A DNA stretch of 47,133 nucleotides. It comes from Pontibacterium granulatum (lineage in GTDB: Bacteria; Pseudomonadota; Gammaproteobacteria; Pseudomonadales; Balneatricaceae). Both the position numbers and the translations under genes were made by a program. Location of the stretch: assembly GCF_029961155.1 (NCBI RefSeq), contig NZ_JASBRH010000032.1, forward strand, positions 1 to 47,133, in the 5' to 3' direction. Positions 7,782-17,252 of the stretch are shown piece after piece (position 1 is the first letter of the stretch; the number at the start of each line of letters is the position of its first letter). The notes below the pieces were generated by a model. The model was not told where the DNA came from, ran no database searches, and saw only the letters and a program-made list of their open reading frames with translations.

Positions 7782-8912
7782 TTAGGCTTTAATATCCTCA
7801 TCAACTAGATCACGGACGATTTTTTGTGCTTGTTCCTTACGCCCACGAAGAGCAGCGACACAGCTTCTATCAAGCTTGCCCGATTCAACCATTCTTTCTA
7901 ACTCGTCGAGAGCATTTTCAACATTCCACGGCTCTTTATAAGGGCGACTACTTGTAAGAGCATCAAAGATATCAGCCACAGTTATAATCCGGGCTTCGAT
8001 TGGTATTTGGTCTCCCTTAAGCCCTCTCGGATAACCCGAACCATCAAGGTATTCATGATGACAAGAAACAATGTTTAACATTATTTTTGAGTCTGCCAGA
8101 TGGCCAATATCATACTCATTTAGAACCTTATTGAGTATTTCTTCCCCCTTTTCAACATGGGTCTCCATTAGTTCACGCTCTTGTTGCGTAAATCGACCTT
8201 GCTTCAGCAATACACTGTCAGGTATGCCTATTTTTCCAATATCATGAAGCGGTGCAAAGAGGTATAAGTGCTCTATAAACTCATCATTAATATGATGTGA
8301 TTTCGCCAACTCTCGGCCAATCAAGCGTGAAAATTGCGCCATACGGTCAAGATGTTTGCCCGTTTCAAAGTCCCGAAGGTCGGCAAACTTGCGCGCAGCC
8401 AATGCCGTCGCCATCAATGAGTTAACTGCAATCAACTCGGATGAGATCGCCATCGTGATCAAGTTAACATATAGTATAAGGTCACGCTGGGCCCTTGGAT
8501 CAAACGCACCCGATTCAAAACTATCGAAGAAAACAAACCCTATAAAGTGTTCCCCGCTATACATTGGGACTGTAAATGATGAACAGTAATTTTGTTGAAG
8601 GAGCCATCGGGAATGCTCAGTATTGGGAACAAATGAGTACTGGACATCATCAACCACCCGACATGAAGCCGTCTCAGAGAGACTTTTCAGCGACTGAGAG
8701 TCTGATAGTTTAAACTCATAGTTAGTGATTGCACTCCCCTTGATCGTTGAATTAAAAAACGTCTTTAGCAAGTCTGTCTTAGGGTCATAAATAGCACATG
8801 CAATTCGATCTAATGATGCAACTTTATTGATTGCCGATTCATGAATACTCTCCAAACGCGCCGTTAGATTGGGAAGGCTTGAGATAAGCTTATCCAGTAC
8901 AATTGCGTTCAT
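7782..8912 (-). CDS. GAF-like sensor with HD-GYP domain (c-di-GMP phosphodiesterase)
   Basis: This is a 376-residue protein. Residues about 15-160 look like a GAF sensor (DRIACAIYDPKTDLL; SSFTVPMYSGEHFIGFVFFD). Residues about 175-370 form a complete HD-GYP domain: HDIGKIGIPD with metal-binding His-Asp and Lys, HHEYLDGSGYPRG with the GYP signature, and VADIFDALTSSRPYK. HD-GYP enzymes hydrolyse c-di-GMP to pGpG/GMP. The ATG at 8912 follows TTGGAATATAGT; the upstream TTG is less likely. It is the last gene of the leftward signalling island, 144 nt after the diguanylate cyclase, so synthesis and breakdown of c-di-GMP are encoded side by side. Confidence 0.88.
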   Translation of the reverse strand: MNAIVLDKLISSLPNLTARLESIHESAINKVASLDRIACAIYDPKTDLLKTFFNSTIKGSAITNYEFKLSDSQSLKSLSETASCRVVDDVQYSFVPNTEHSRWLLQQNYCSSFTVPMYSGEHFIGFVFFDSFESGAFDPRAQRDLILYVNLITMAISSELIAVNSLMATALAARKFADLRDFETGKHLDRMAQFSRLIGRELAKSHHINDEFIEHLYLFAPLHDIGKIGIPDSVLLKQGRFTQQERELMETHVEKGEEILNKVLNEYDIGHLADSKIMLNIVSCHHEYLDGSGYPRGLKGDQIPIEARIITVADIFDALTSSRPYKEPWNVENALDELERMVESGKLDRSCVAALRGRKEQAQKIVRDLVDEDIKA

Positions 8913-9056
8913 ACTATATTCCAATTATCAGTTAGCTTGCTGGAGATACCGAGGGCATCGGCGCCCTTTGCATCACAACCTAAATGCCATAACAGCATAA
9001 AAATTGATAAGTTCGCTCTATCAGTGGCCTTGGGAAAACAGTTTTTTCTATGCTCT

Positions 9057-9998
9057 CTACGGTAATTCATCAACCACCCCACCCTCTAACGCTTCGCTAT
9101 GCCTTAGTACACAATTCCTGCCGGAAGACTTAGCGGCGTATAAACTTCGGTCCGCATGCTTGAATAGCTTCTCAGTCACACCATCTGCAGCATTGACAAC
9201 CGCTACGCCCACTGACACTGTAAGCCACTTTGAGACATTTGAAGACTCATGCGGCAACTGCAACGCTTCAATAGCCTGCACTGTCTTCGCTAATTGGTGA
9301 TCTAACTCTTTAGCTTCTATATCCGTGCACAGTATAACGAACTCCTCCCCACCATACCGTGCAACAAAATCAGTTGCTCTGCGAAAGTGCTCCCGTAAAA
9401 CCTCAGACACCTTTTTAAGAGCTTTGTCTCCTTCGGCATGGCCGTAACGGTCATTAAATCTTTTAAAGAAATCTATATCCAGGATAGCGAGTGAAACACG
9501 GGAGTTTGTTCTGGCGCTACGTCTCCAGACCCTATCAAACATTGTGGCAAACGAACGACGGTTATTGAGTCCTGTTAAATAGTCAGTATCAGCAAGAGTT
9601 ATAAGCTGTTTGAGTAACTCCGCTTGCTTTAAGGTGTTTTTGACACGAAGCCTCAAAACAACTGGATCAAAAGGCCTGTGTATATAGTCAGCCACCCCTA
9701 ACTTTAAAGCCCGTACTTCATCGTCTACATCGACACTATTGGCGATCATCAAAACAGGTGTATCTTTATACCTGCAAGCGTGATGAACACTTTTCAGTAC
9801 ATCAAAATTGCTCACCACGGACATATTCTCGCCCAAGATCACCAAGTCAAACAAAAGTTCTGATTCCAACATATGGAGTGCTTGCTCTCCATTTTCAGCC
9901 AATACGACCTGGTAACAGTCAGAAAAGAGACTTTTAAAGGCGACACGACGTTCCAAACCGCTGTCAACAACCAATATCGTATACAAGCTTTCATCCAT
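9057..9998 (-). CDS. Diguanylate cyclase with degenerate receiver domain
   Basis: This 313-residue protein has a REC-like domain (residues 5-125) and a C-terminal GGDEF domain. The GGDEF active site is intact (GGEEF at 216-220), with the product-inhibition I-site RATD at 207-210 in the classical position five residues upstream. It should therefore make c-di-GMP with feedback control. The REC domain lacks the phospho-acceptor: where DLILLD is expected it reads DLVILG (Gly56). The conserved Thr and Lys are replaced too (MIAN at 84-87; HRPF at 107-110). The ATG at 9998 follows AGGGGGCGTGAGTTT and is preferred over the upstream start at 10043. The layout resembles PleD/WspR but with no phosphorylation control visible. 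Confidence 0.88.
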   Translation of the reverse strand: MDESLYTILVVDSGLERRVAFKSLFSDCYQVVLAENGEQALHMLESELLFDLVILGENMSVVSNFDVLKSVHHACRYKDTPVLMIANSVDVDDEVRALKLGVADYIHRPFDPVVLRLRVKNTLKQAELLKQLITLADTDYLTGLNNRRSFATMFDRVWRRSARTNSRVSLAILDIDFFKRFNDRYGHAEGDKALKKVSEVLREHFRRATDFVARYGGEEFVILCTDIEAKELDHQLAKTVQAIEALQLPHESSNVSKWLTVSVGVAVVNAADGVTEKLFKHADRSLYAAKSSGRNCVLRHSEALEGGVVDELP

Positions 9999-10149
9999 AA
10001 ACTCACGCCCCCTTGTGAAGGTAACATATTTAAAATCTAACAAGCGCTCTGCGACGCGAACTAAAACATGTTCTTAGCTGTTAAAGCACGTTCAGAACAC
10101 ACATAAGACTCACATCTTGTTACCATCAAAAGTCTTTAATAAAAAACAC

Positions 10150-12249
10150 TTAATTCAAATCACCACTTAACAAATAAAGATTCTTGATTAAGTGCTTTCC
10201 CACTATCCAAACATCCAATTTCGACAATGCAGCTAGGTAAGGCTCAGGCTTTGAAAAATAGTACCCTTGACCAATACGGCAACCATTTTCTAAAAGCAGC
10301 TGGTATTGTGTCGATGTCTCAATACCTTCTGCAATGACTTCTAGATTTAATGCCCCAGCAATTGACAAGATCGCCTTAATAATATGCATACCACACGAAT
10401 CTGAAATCTCGTCTATAAAACTCTTATCTATCTTAAGTGCATCGACACTCAAGTCTTTCAAATACGATAATGATGAATAGCCAGTCCCAAAATCATCAAT
10501 GCTTATTTTCAAACCTAGGCAACGCAGCTTTTCCAACGTTGTCGCAACATCAGGTGTAATTCCCAAAATGACACTCTCTGTAATTTCAAGCTCAATATCG
10601 CTGGCGTCTACGTCATTAAAATCCAACAACTCAGATACATATTCAACTAGGTTAGTTTCACCGAAGTGCTGTGCAGTAATGTTAACTGCAATTGGACAGT
10701 ACACACGTCCCGTCTTTCGACATTCGGCGATTAGCTCCACCACCTTTCGAAGCACGTAACGATCCAGCTCACAGCCGAGGCCCGTCTGCTCTGCTACAGG
10801 AATAAACTCCCCTGGGGGTATAAACCCACCATTAGATATAGGCCAACGCAATAGAGACTCATATCCCACAATACACTTGGTCATCAGATCGACCTTGGGC
10901 TGCAAATAAACGTGTAACTCATCATTAGCCAGAGCGAAACGTAATTGTTGTTCCATCCGTACACGACTTTTAAAGGATTCGTGTTGAGACGTCTCAAACA
11001 GAACCACTTTGGCATGGTTGTGATGCCCATGGATAATGGCCGACTCTGCCTGGCTAATGAGCACACTAATATCTTTACTGTCGTTAGGATAAAACGATAT
11101 GCCCGCCGAGACGTCCGAGCGAAGTACCTCGCCCTCCAACTCATAAGGCATCTCAAGCTGCTCAACGATGTGAAGCGCTTCATTACGCGCATGATCCAGC
11201 GAATGAGCGGGCATAACGACGATGAAAGCCGATGCATCAGTGCGCCCAACCAAGGCATCAGACGGTAGATATCGAATAAGCCTGCGCGCGGCCTCAATAA
11301 TCAACTTATCCGCTGTGTCGTGATCAAACATATGACTTACAATCTGGAGATGATTAAAGTCTAGGTAAATCAATGCACACAAGGTGTTTGCTGGGTATCG
11401 GGTATAGAACTCCTTTATCAGAGATTTTCGATTTAGCATTTTGGTTAGTGGATCATGATGCTTCAGAAACTGTGCCGTTAAGAGAGCCTGCTCTCGCTCA
11501 GTTACATCGATACCAACCGCTTGAATTTCATCTGCCGCTGGGGACAAGCTAAAGCCCCACTCTATGTAATGAGACTCACCTTTACAGGTAAGATGACTGG
11601 TATATTTTTGTTGTAGGGACGAAATGTTCCTCCCACGGGCGAAAGAGCCCAGCAACACAGAAATATCCTCGTCATTAAAGAGTGTGTTGCATTTGTATCC
11701 GATCACTTCATCAATCGAGCATTCAAGCATTTGTAATAGTGCGGTACTGACAAAGGTAAGGGACAAGTTCTTATCAATACGACAAACCAGCTCTCGCTCA
11801 TCCTCCACTATATTCTGGTAACGGAATTCAGCCACTTCAGTTCGTTGTTGTAACTGTTGGAAGTCACTAAGATCATGACAAATACCTACAAACATAGGGC
11901 TGCCATCCGCATCAGAGCGCCCCAATGAGAGGCGCATCGGAAACGCTGTGCCATCCTTACGCATACCTTCAACTTCACGCCCTTTACCCAATACCTTTTT
12001 TTCGCCGGTCAGGAGATGATGCTTTATATACGAATTATGTTGGGCCCTATGGGGCATCGGCATGAGAAGACAAACGTTCTCACCCTCCATTTCCTCCCGG
12101 GCATACCCAAACAACGTCAGGGCTGAATCAGACACTGACTGGATAATGCCGTTGCTGTCGATTATAACGATCGCATCAACAGCAGCTTCGAGCAGCGCTG
12201 TGAGAACACTCTCTGGTTGGCTTTGGCTTATGCTGGCATTAAGTACCAT
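10150..12249 (-). CDS. PAS-PAS-GGDEF-EAL protein, putative haem-PAS c-di-GMP phosphodiesterase
   Basis: This is a 699-residue protein. PAS1 (residues about 12-125) resembles FixL: PHRAQHNSYI places a His (71) where FixL binds haem, and Arg91 aligns with FixL's ligand-sensing Arg. PAS2 spans about 135-255. The GGDEF domain is degenerate (RTDASAF at the signature). The EAL domain keeps ESLLRW, the ITES glutamate, IDDFGTGYSSL and EGIE, so it should be an active phosphodiesterase. This layout recalls EcDosP. The start codon ATG overlaps the stop of the upstream chemoreceptor (TGATG), implying coupled translation. Haem binding is inferred from two residues only. Confidence 0.85.
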   Translation of the reverse strand: MVLNASISQSQPESVLTALLEAAVDAIVIIDSNGIIQSVSDSALTLFGYAREEMEGENVCLLMPMPHRAQHNSYIKHHLLTGEKKVLGKGREVEGMRKDGTAFPMRLSLGRSDADGSPMFVGICHDLSDFQQLQQRTEVAEFRYQNIVEDERELVCRIDKNLSLTFVSTALLQMLECSIDEVIGYKCNTLFNDEDISVLLGSFARGRNISSLQQKYTSHLTCKGESHYIEWGFSLSPAADEIQAVGIDVTEREQALLTAQFLKHHDPLTKMLNRKSLIKEFYTRYPANTLCALIYLDFNHLQIVSHMFDHDTADKLIIEAARRLIRYLPSDALVGRTDASAFIVVMPAHSLDHARNEALHIVEQLEMPYELEGEVLRSDVSAGISFYPNDSKDISVLISQAESAIIHGHHNHAKVVLFETSQHESFKSRVRMEQQLRFALANDELHVYLQPKVDLMTKCIVGYESLLRWPISNGGFIPPGEFIPVAEQTGLGCELDRYVLRKVVELIAECRKTGRVYCPIAVNITAQHFGETNLVEYVSELLDFNDVDASDIELEITESVILGITPDVATTLEKLRCLGLKISIDDFGTGYSSLSYLKDLSVDALKIDKSFIDEISDSCGMHIIKAILSIAGALNLEVIAEGIETSTQYQLLLENGCRIGQGYYFSKPEPYLAALSKLDVWIVGKHLIKNLYLLSGDLN

Positions 12250-13808
12250 CAATTCGACCTCCGAAAACCACCCACCAACTCGCTCATGCTGTTGGCTACA
12301 ACATGTAACTGTTCGAGCTTATTCGAGGACTCATTTACTTCCGTCAAACTATCGCTCGTAAGGCCTGCAATGTTCACCACTTGTCGATTAATCTCCTCCG
12401 ACACATGTGCTTGTTCTTCAACGGCAGCAGCCATTTGGGTCGTCATGTTGGCGATTTCACTCATCATGCCGGAGATATCAACTAACCTCGCCTCTACATC
12501 TAGAACTTTCTCCAACCCCGCTTCAGCCGCACGCTCACCATCCTGCGCCACTAACACCGATTGATTAGCACGCTTGGTTAGCTTCTCAATAATTTCATAG
12601 ATCTCTTTGGTTGAATCTTGAGTTCTTTGGGCCAGCTGCCGCACCTCATCCGCAACAACAGCAAAGCCACGGCCATACTGACCTGCGCGCGCAGCTTCAA
12701 TAGCAGCGTTAAGCGCCAGTAAATTAGTCTGATCGGCGATCTCTTCGATCACTTGTGCAGCACGTTCGATAAGTGCAGTCTGATTTGCTAAATCAATCAC
12801 CGATTCACTTACCACCCCCACGGTGTCACGTAATCCTTCTATCGACTGCCGCGTCGTTCGGGAAATTTCACACCCATGGGACGCCGATTGACTTGATTGT
12901 GCCGCCATTACCGCCGTCTCTTGTATATGGCCTGATACCTCAGTGATAGTGCAGGTCATTTCATGCATAGCGGTAGCGACTTGCTCTGTTTCCATTTGTT
13001 GTGACTGCATCGCCGTACATACCGCCTGGGACTTTACCAAACCGTCTTTAGTGTTATTGGCGACAATCTCTGACGCATCCTGAATACGAGTTAATACCGT
13101 TTCTAAATGTGACTGCTCGCTTAAGATTGCCACGCGTAAATATCCCTCTAAGCCACTGCTGTCCGTATAGGTTTTCACAGCGAGAGGGTGTTGAAAGGCC
13201 TGAGGGACTATCGACAGAGATGCATTGATGTTGCGTCTCCGTCGATTTTGCAAATATGCCAATAACAGAACTGCCACACAGCCCAACAACGAAGCTGCAC
13301 CTACGGCATAACCACTGATTAGTAGGCTTGTGGCCATCAGCACCGTCAATGCCATAATGCTCCATTCTCCCACCTCCGCAGGCAGATGGTGGCGTAACTT
13401 TCCTTTATTAACGGACGCATAAACCTTTTCAGCACGTTCTACATCATCGCGCTTTGGACAAACCCGAACCGATTCGTATCCAACCGTACGACCGTTTTCA
13501 GTGATGGGGGTAACATATGCGTTGACCCAATAATAATCCCCGTTCTTACAGCGATTTTTCACCAATCCCATCCAGGGCTTACCAACCACTAGATGCTCCC
13601 ACATCGTTCTGAACGCAAGGGACGGCATATCAGGATGACGCACTATATTGTGAGGCTGCCCTATCAGTTCATCACGAGAATATCCGCTTACATCGATGAA
13701 AGCTTGATTGCAATGCATGATGTTTCCGTTGAGGTCTGTGCTGGATATTAAGCGCTGCGTTTCAGAAAACCGCTGCTCACGATCAGTGATGGGAAGGTTA
13801 TTTCGCAT
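12249..13808 (-). CDS. Aer-like PAS methyl-accepting chemotaxis protein (redox/energy taxis)
   Basis: This is a 519-residue protein. The N-terminal PAS (residues 8-115) follows Aer closely: [52 protein letters not shown]. In Aer this domain binds FAD and reports redox state. Two hydrophobic segments (about 140-185) form a membrane hairpin, followed by a signalling domain with the conserved hairpin tip ([40 protein letters not shown]). The ATG at 13808 (MRNNLP, the usual Aer-type start) is preferred over the codon at 13838. It overlaps the downstream haem-PAS/EAL gene by one base, so redox taxis and c-di-GMP turnover are translationally linked. Confidence 0.9.
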   Translation of the reverse strand: MRNNLPITDREQRFSETQRLISSTDLNGNIMHCNQAFIDVSGYSRDELIGQPHNIVRHPDMPSLAFRTMWEHLVVGKPWMGLVKNRCKNGDYYWVNAYVTPITENGRTVGYESVRVCPKRDDVERAEKVYASVNKGKLRHHLPAEVGEWSIMALTVLMATSLLISGYAVGAASLLGCVAVLLLAYLQNRRRRNINASLSIVPQAFQHPLAVKTYTDSSGLEGYLRVAILSEQSHLETVLTRIQDASEIVANNTKDGLVKSQAVCTAMQSQQMETEQVATAMHEMTCTITEVSGHIQETAVMAAQSSQSASHGCEISRTTRQSIEGLRDTVGVVSESVIDLANQTALIERAAQVIEEIADQTNLLALNAAIEAARAGQYGRGFAVVADEVRQLAQRTQDSTKEIYEIIEKLTKRANQSVLVAQDGERAAEAGLEKVLDVEARLVDISGMMSEIANMTTQMAAAVEEQAHVSEEINRQVVNIAGLTSDSLTEVNESSNKLEQLHVVANSMSELVGGFRRSN

Positions 13809-14354
13809 TATTGATACCCTATTGTCTTTAAAAGACATACTTCAACAAGCTTCCGCGTAATCCCTTCCGCTTCGCTTACTACTATTTCCCTGCAAATCTT
13901 AGTTGCAAGCGCAGGAAATCTATCTAATGACGCAAGCAGTAATTCAGTAATCGACTAACTCCAAATTTGGAAATCAGAAATTCCCCCTGGCTTTAGTGAA
14001 TCTAGCTCGCTGCTATTGTGTGCAGCCTTTTCCACCTTCAACGCAAAAAGGGCTTCAATCCCACCGTATGGATGATTCATAAAGGCGACCCTCTAATTCG
14101 CCACGTACTTTTCGTCAACACAATGAGATATAGCTTCATCAATTTCATGAGGATGAGCCTAGCGAAAAAACAACAGCCCTATACGACATTTGCGACAATT
14201 AAAGCATATCAGACACAGCTAATGCAACCCAGATGATTAGCAACCAACCCTGCTGATGAAAACCCTGCCTTACACCCGGCATGCACACTTTGAAGCTTTC
14301 TTCTTAAGGCTTTCTTAACACTTCAAAACAGGACTCATTGCTGAGTAACTGCTA
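13809..14354. other. 546-nt region with no recognised gene
   Basis: Between the chemoreceptor start and the IS5 remnant, frames are short and unlike any known protein. A 72-codon frame at 14018-14236 has no ribosome site or recognisable composition. The stretch is probably the promoter of the signalling operon plus decayed sequence. Confidence 0.5.
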
Positions 14355-14731
14355 GATGAGATTCCGAAGAAGCAATCATTAGTAATCAGACACTTGGTGG
14401 TTACAAAAGAAGGCACGCTGATCAATAGCGTCTGTCACCGACAAGCACAAAATAACAGCGCGTAAGCCAGAGGCGCACCAAACCTAGAATGACAATCGAT
14501 GGAACTTTGCTTGAAGGTCAAAATTGGCTTGGATGTTAAAGCTGGTCAAACGTACAGCTTCACGACGACCTAGAATGAGCACTCAACTGGGCTGAACGCC
14601 GACTCAATGACAATAGGTATGTATTGAACGAGAGTGGCAATCGTGGTGCAGTGATACGCGAAGAGCTTTAAACCTTAAAAGCTGATTGGCATTTTGCCGA
14701 AGTGCCTGGCAGGCGCAGTGAGATGAGGAGG
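14355..14731 (+). pseudogene. Decayed IS5-family transposase
   Basis: One frame from 14355 can be followed through stops as the middle of an IS5-type DDE transposase. Recognisable pieces are an IRHL segment, KEGTLINSV (IS5: KEGTLVDAT), ARGAPNLE (ARDPEMHQ), LCLKVKIGLDVKAGQTYSFT (YFGMKVHIGVDxxxGLxHxxT) and NEHSTGLN. After a frame change, KADWHFAEVPGRR matches KADWHIAEMPGKR. In-frame stops occur after NNSA, after NLE, after SFTTT and after GMY, and a block is deleted between IRHL and KEGT. It is clearly dead. The match is from memory of IS5 proteins. Confidence 0.7.
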
Positions 14732-15040
14732 TATTCATGTGTAGTAATTCAGTCCAGATGTATGCCGCTGCACGACACAGGAATCCAATCGGTTAAACAG
14801 CCCTTATGAATTTTGTTTGATGCCCTCCAACACCTTCCCACGCTAGCCGATTTGGAGTGGCCAGTACGTACGCTCTGGATGCGGGAGCCTGGCCCAATCC
14901 TCTCAAAGGTCGTGGTCCTATCTTCAAGCAAACCTGCACTTTATGGTTTTGCGCTCATGTTTTGTAATAATTGGTTCACAAACCAAAACCCTGACATGGA
15001 TAATGCGTTCACAATAAATACAATACACGTAGGTTCTAAT
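14732..15040. other. 309-nt leader region before the AGCS transporter
   Basis: No gene is recognised. The open frame of the transporter extends upstream through this stretch to 14813, but that extension is not like the family. It probably holds IS5 remnant edges and the transporter's promoter. Confidence 0.4.
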
Positions 15041-16432
15041 ATGAAAGAAAGTTTGAGCTATATAGCCGACTTTACATCGTCCATATCAAACTTCGTTTGG
15101 CCACTGTTTCTCCCCCTTCTTATCGTAAGCAGTCTCTTTATCGCGTATACCACCTTTACCCTTCTTGTAAAAACCGATCGGAATTCCAAGACGATCTCGT
15201 TTAAAAAAATGATCGGTCCAGCATCGATTTCGTTGGGTGCCAAAATTGGCACGGGGGCCATCATCGGGGTGCTGGGCTCACTGAACAAACTATCAGATGC
15301 CGGACAGGGTTTTATTGAGGGAATCGTCCTGTGGGGGATTCTGGGCGCCTGTATGCTGATACCGCTAACCTACTCCGAAACGTTTATCAGCCGCCGACTC
15401 CAACAGTCCCCTGTTGAGTACATCAGGCACAACATCAGCAGACATGCCGCGTTTTTTTATTCCGTCTCATTGGTGGTGCTGTATATCTTCGGTTTTGGCG
15501 GGTTCCAGTTTAACGGTATTGATACAGTCACCAGCATTGTGGTGAGTAAAACCGGAGGTGAAACACTCACAGAAATGCAGCGTTATCTGTTTGTTATCAT
15601 CCCGATCATTCTGATTGCCAGCGGTATCATCCTGACTAAGAAACACTCCCTGTTTATCAATTCGTTGTCAGGTATGATCGGCTTGGCGGTGGTGTCCTAC
15701 TTTATCTTTTTCTTCATCTTCCTTGGCCTGACAGCTGAACATATTCCAGTATTTCTGAGCCGAGCCTGGGAGGGTTTTACCAATCCGTTGACCATGGCGG
15801 TCGGCGCACCTATCGGGCTGATTTTCGGCTTGCAGCGAATTATTCAAACATCGGAAGCCGGCTTGGGCACCTCGCCTCTCGCAGCAGCGGAAGACAAAGA
15901 TATGAGCCCACACAATGCTGCAATGACCCAGGTAATCCCAACAGCGATCACCGTTGCAGTGTCACTGCTCATTACCTCCTACATCGCCTCCTATGGCATA
16001 GCTCATCACCTCATCATGTTTCCAGCTGACGGAATTTCGCGCCTGTCAGGGTTCTTTAACACGGCTATCAGCGTCACTGGCAGCTTTGGCTTGGTAGTGA
16101 TGTCAGTCTTTGCCATTCTATCAGGCATAACCACCCTACTTGGCTCTTACTTTTTCCTCACGCAGCTATTCATCAACAATCGTGAAAACACCAATATCGC
16201 TATCTACATGGCATTGATTGTAATTGCCGGAACATTGGCGGTATTTGGCTTCAATATTATCTTCGATGTGGTGGATATCCTGCTGTTTGCGGTGAGTGGA
16301 CTTAATGTGATGGCATTGACCCTTTACCTGATCGCATTCGTTAGAGGGAAAGAGCATGCCGTTTCCGCTGAGGGGCAGGCAGAACAGGAAAGTAATATTG
16401 GTTATACGTCAGCCAGAGCGAGTATTGACTGA
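15041..16432 (+). CDS. Sodium:alanine/glycine symporter (AGCS) family-like transporter
   Basis: With the ATG at 15041 (AGGT ribosome site 6 nt upstream) the protein is 463 residues, the usual AGCS length; in-frame starts at 14813 and 14996 add sequence unlike the family. About 10-11 hydrophobic segments are visible. Family hallmarks are GTGAIIGVLGSL (AGCS: GxGNIxGVA) near residue 70 and GLQRIIQTSEAGLGTSPLAA near residue 265 (AGCS: RGLFSNEAGxGSAP). Substitutions in both motifs show it is a divergent member, so substrate (alanine or glycine with Na+) is uncertain. It stands alone, downstream of the dead IS5 element. Confidence 0.75.
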   Translation: MKESLSYIADFTSSISNFVWPLFLPLLIVSSLFIAYTTFTLLVKTDRNSKTISFKKMIGPASISLGAKIGTGAIIGVLGSLNKLSDAGQGFIEGIVLWGILGACMLIPLTYSETFISRRLQQSPVEYIRHNISRHAAFFYSVSLVVLYIFGFGGFQFNGIDTVTSIVVSKTGGETLTEMQRYLFVIIPIILIASGIILTKKHSLFINSLSGMIGLAVVSYFIFFFIFLGLTAEHIPVFLSRAWEGFTNPLTMAVGAPIGLIFGLQRIIQTSEAGLGTSPLAAAEDKDMSPHNAAMTQVIPTAITVAVSLLITSYIASYGIAHHLIMFPADGISRLSGFFNTAISVTGSFGLVVMSVFAILSGITTLLGSYFFLTQLFINNRENTNIAIYMALIVIAGTLAVFGFNIIFDVVDILLFAVSGLNVMALTLYLIAFVRGKEHAVSAEGQAEQESNIGYTSARASID

Positions 16433-16637
16433 CAATTCACCTAGGCTCATGCAGCAAAGGCAACCGGCTCATATTGAGAGCGCGGGATAACGGTTGCTGA
16501 TGTCCGCTCCGAACGAAAGCACAGAATGACGCTAGTGCTACCTTGCTTTCTCAGGCTCGGGAACGAAATTTACAAACTAGCCATTCGCAGCGGACATTAG
16601 CACCGTTTCGCACATCCTTAGGGCATGCTGGCTGTGA

Positions 16638-17102
16638 CTATTCCTGAATCGTATGTTTTATATAGGCCCGGCACACATTACGAGTCAGGTTCATTAACAG
16701 GATAAATGATTGTTCACCATCGATTTCCGGCAGGGAGGCAAACAGGGCGTTGTCGATATACAGAATCACAGACCCCGCCGTCGGTGTAACATCACCAATG
16801 ACCGGATGCATCGAGATCATGCTGATAAAACCAACACATTCGCCGGGCCTGAGAACATTAACCATCTGGTTTTTTAGCTGCCGGCCACAATAGAGCGTGC
16901 TATCGCCTTCGATGAGTATATAAAACCCTTTCGGATACTGGCCTTCCTGAAACAGCAGATCGCCGGGCTCAGTACGGTATATTTCACACTTATCTAGCAG
17001 ATGTCCGACAAAATCCTGGTCCAGAGCACCGAACACCGACAACTCCCGAAGGTGCTCGGCGGCGTAATCCTGATCAAACTGCGCTCTGGTCAACTGCTCC
17101 AT
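16638..17102 (-). CDS. Stand-alone cyclic-nucleotide-binding-fold protein
   Basis: This 154-residue protein consists of one Crp-type cupin/cNMP domain: LRELSVFGALDQDFVGHLLD, EPGDLLFQEGQYPKGFYILI, and LRPGECVGFISMIS. There is no C-terminal helix-turn-helix, so it is not a Crp/Fnr transcription factor. The phosphate-binding-cassette Arg and Ser/Thr (PRxA[TS]) are absent (HPVIGDVTP instead), so nucleotide binding is doubtful. The start is supported by GAGG eight bases upstream. It is divergent from nothing and precedes no partner, so its role is unknown; it may be a protein-protein sensor. Confidence 0.75.
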   Translation of the reverse strand: MEQLTRAQFDQDYAAEHLRELSVFGALDQDFVGHLLDKCEIYRTEPGDLLFQEGQYPKGFYILIEGDSTLYCGRQLKNQMVNVLRPGECVGFISMISMHPVIGDVTPTAGSVILYIDNALFASLPEIDGEQSFILLMNLTRNVCRAYIKHTIQE

Positions 17103-17252
17103 GGTAAGTGCCTCATATACTCTGACTGCAGTTTAGTTAAGTCACCACCGGGTTGTATAGCAACAGCGGCTTATCTCCAATGCTATACACAAGGGCAGTG
17201 CAGCTGTTCTAGTTGCGTGCCCGTAAACCCTTACAATCCAAGTGCCTGCAGA

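Noticed and set aside
14018-14236. 72-codon plus-strand frame between the chemoreceptor and the IS5 remnant
   Set aside because: No ribosome site, no recognisable protein features, within a decayed region.
16440-16637. Short inverted match (TGATGTCCGCT / AGCGGACATTAGCA) after the AGCS gene
   Set aside because: Arms are imperfect and far apart; could be a degenerate repeat but no second copy was seen.
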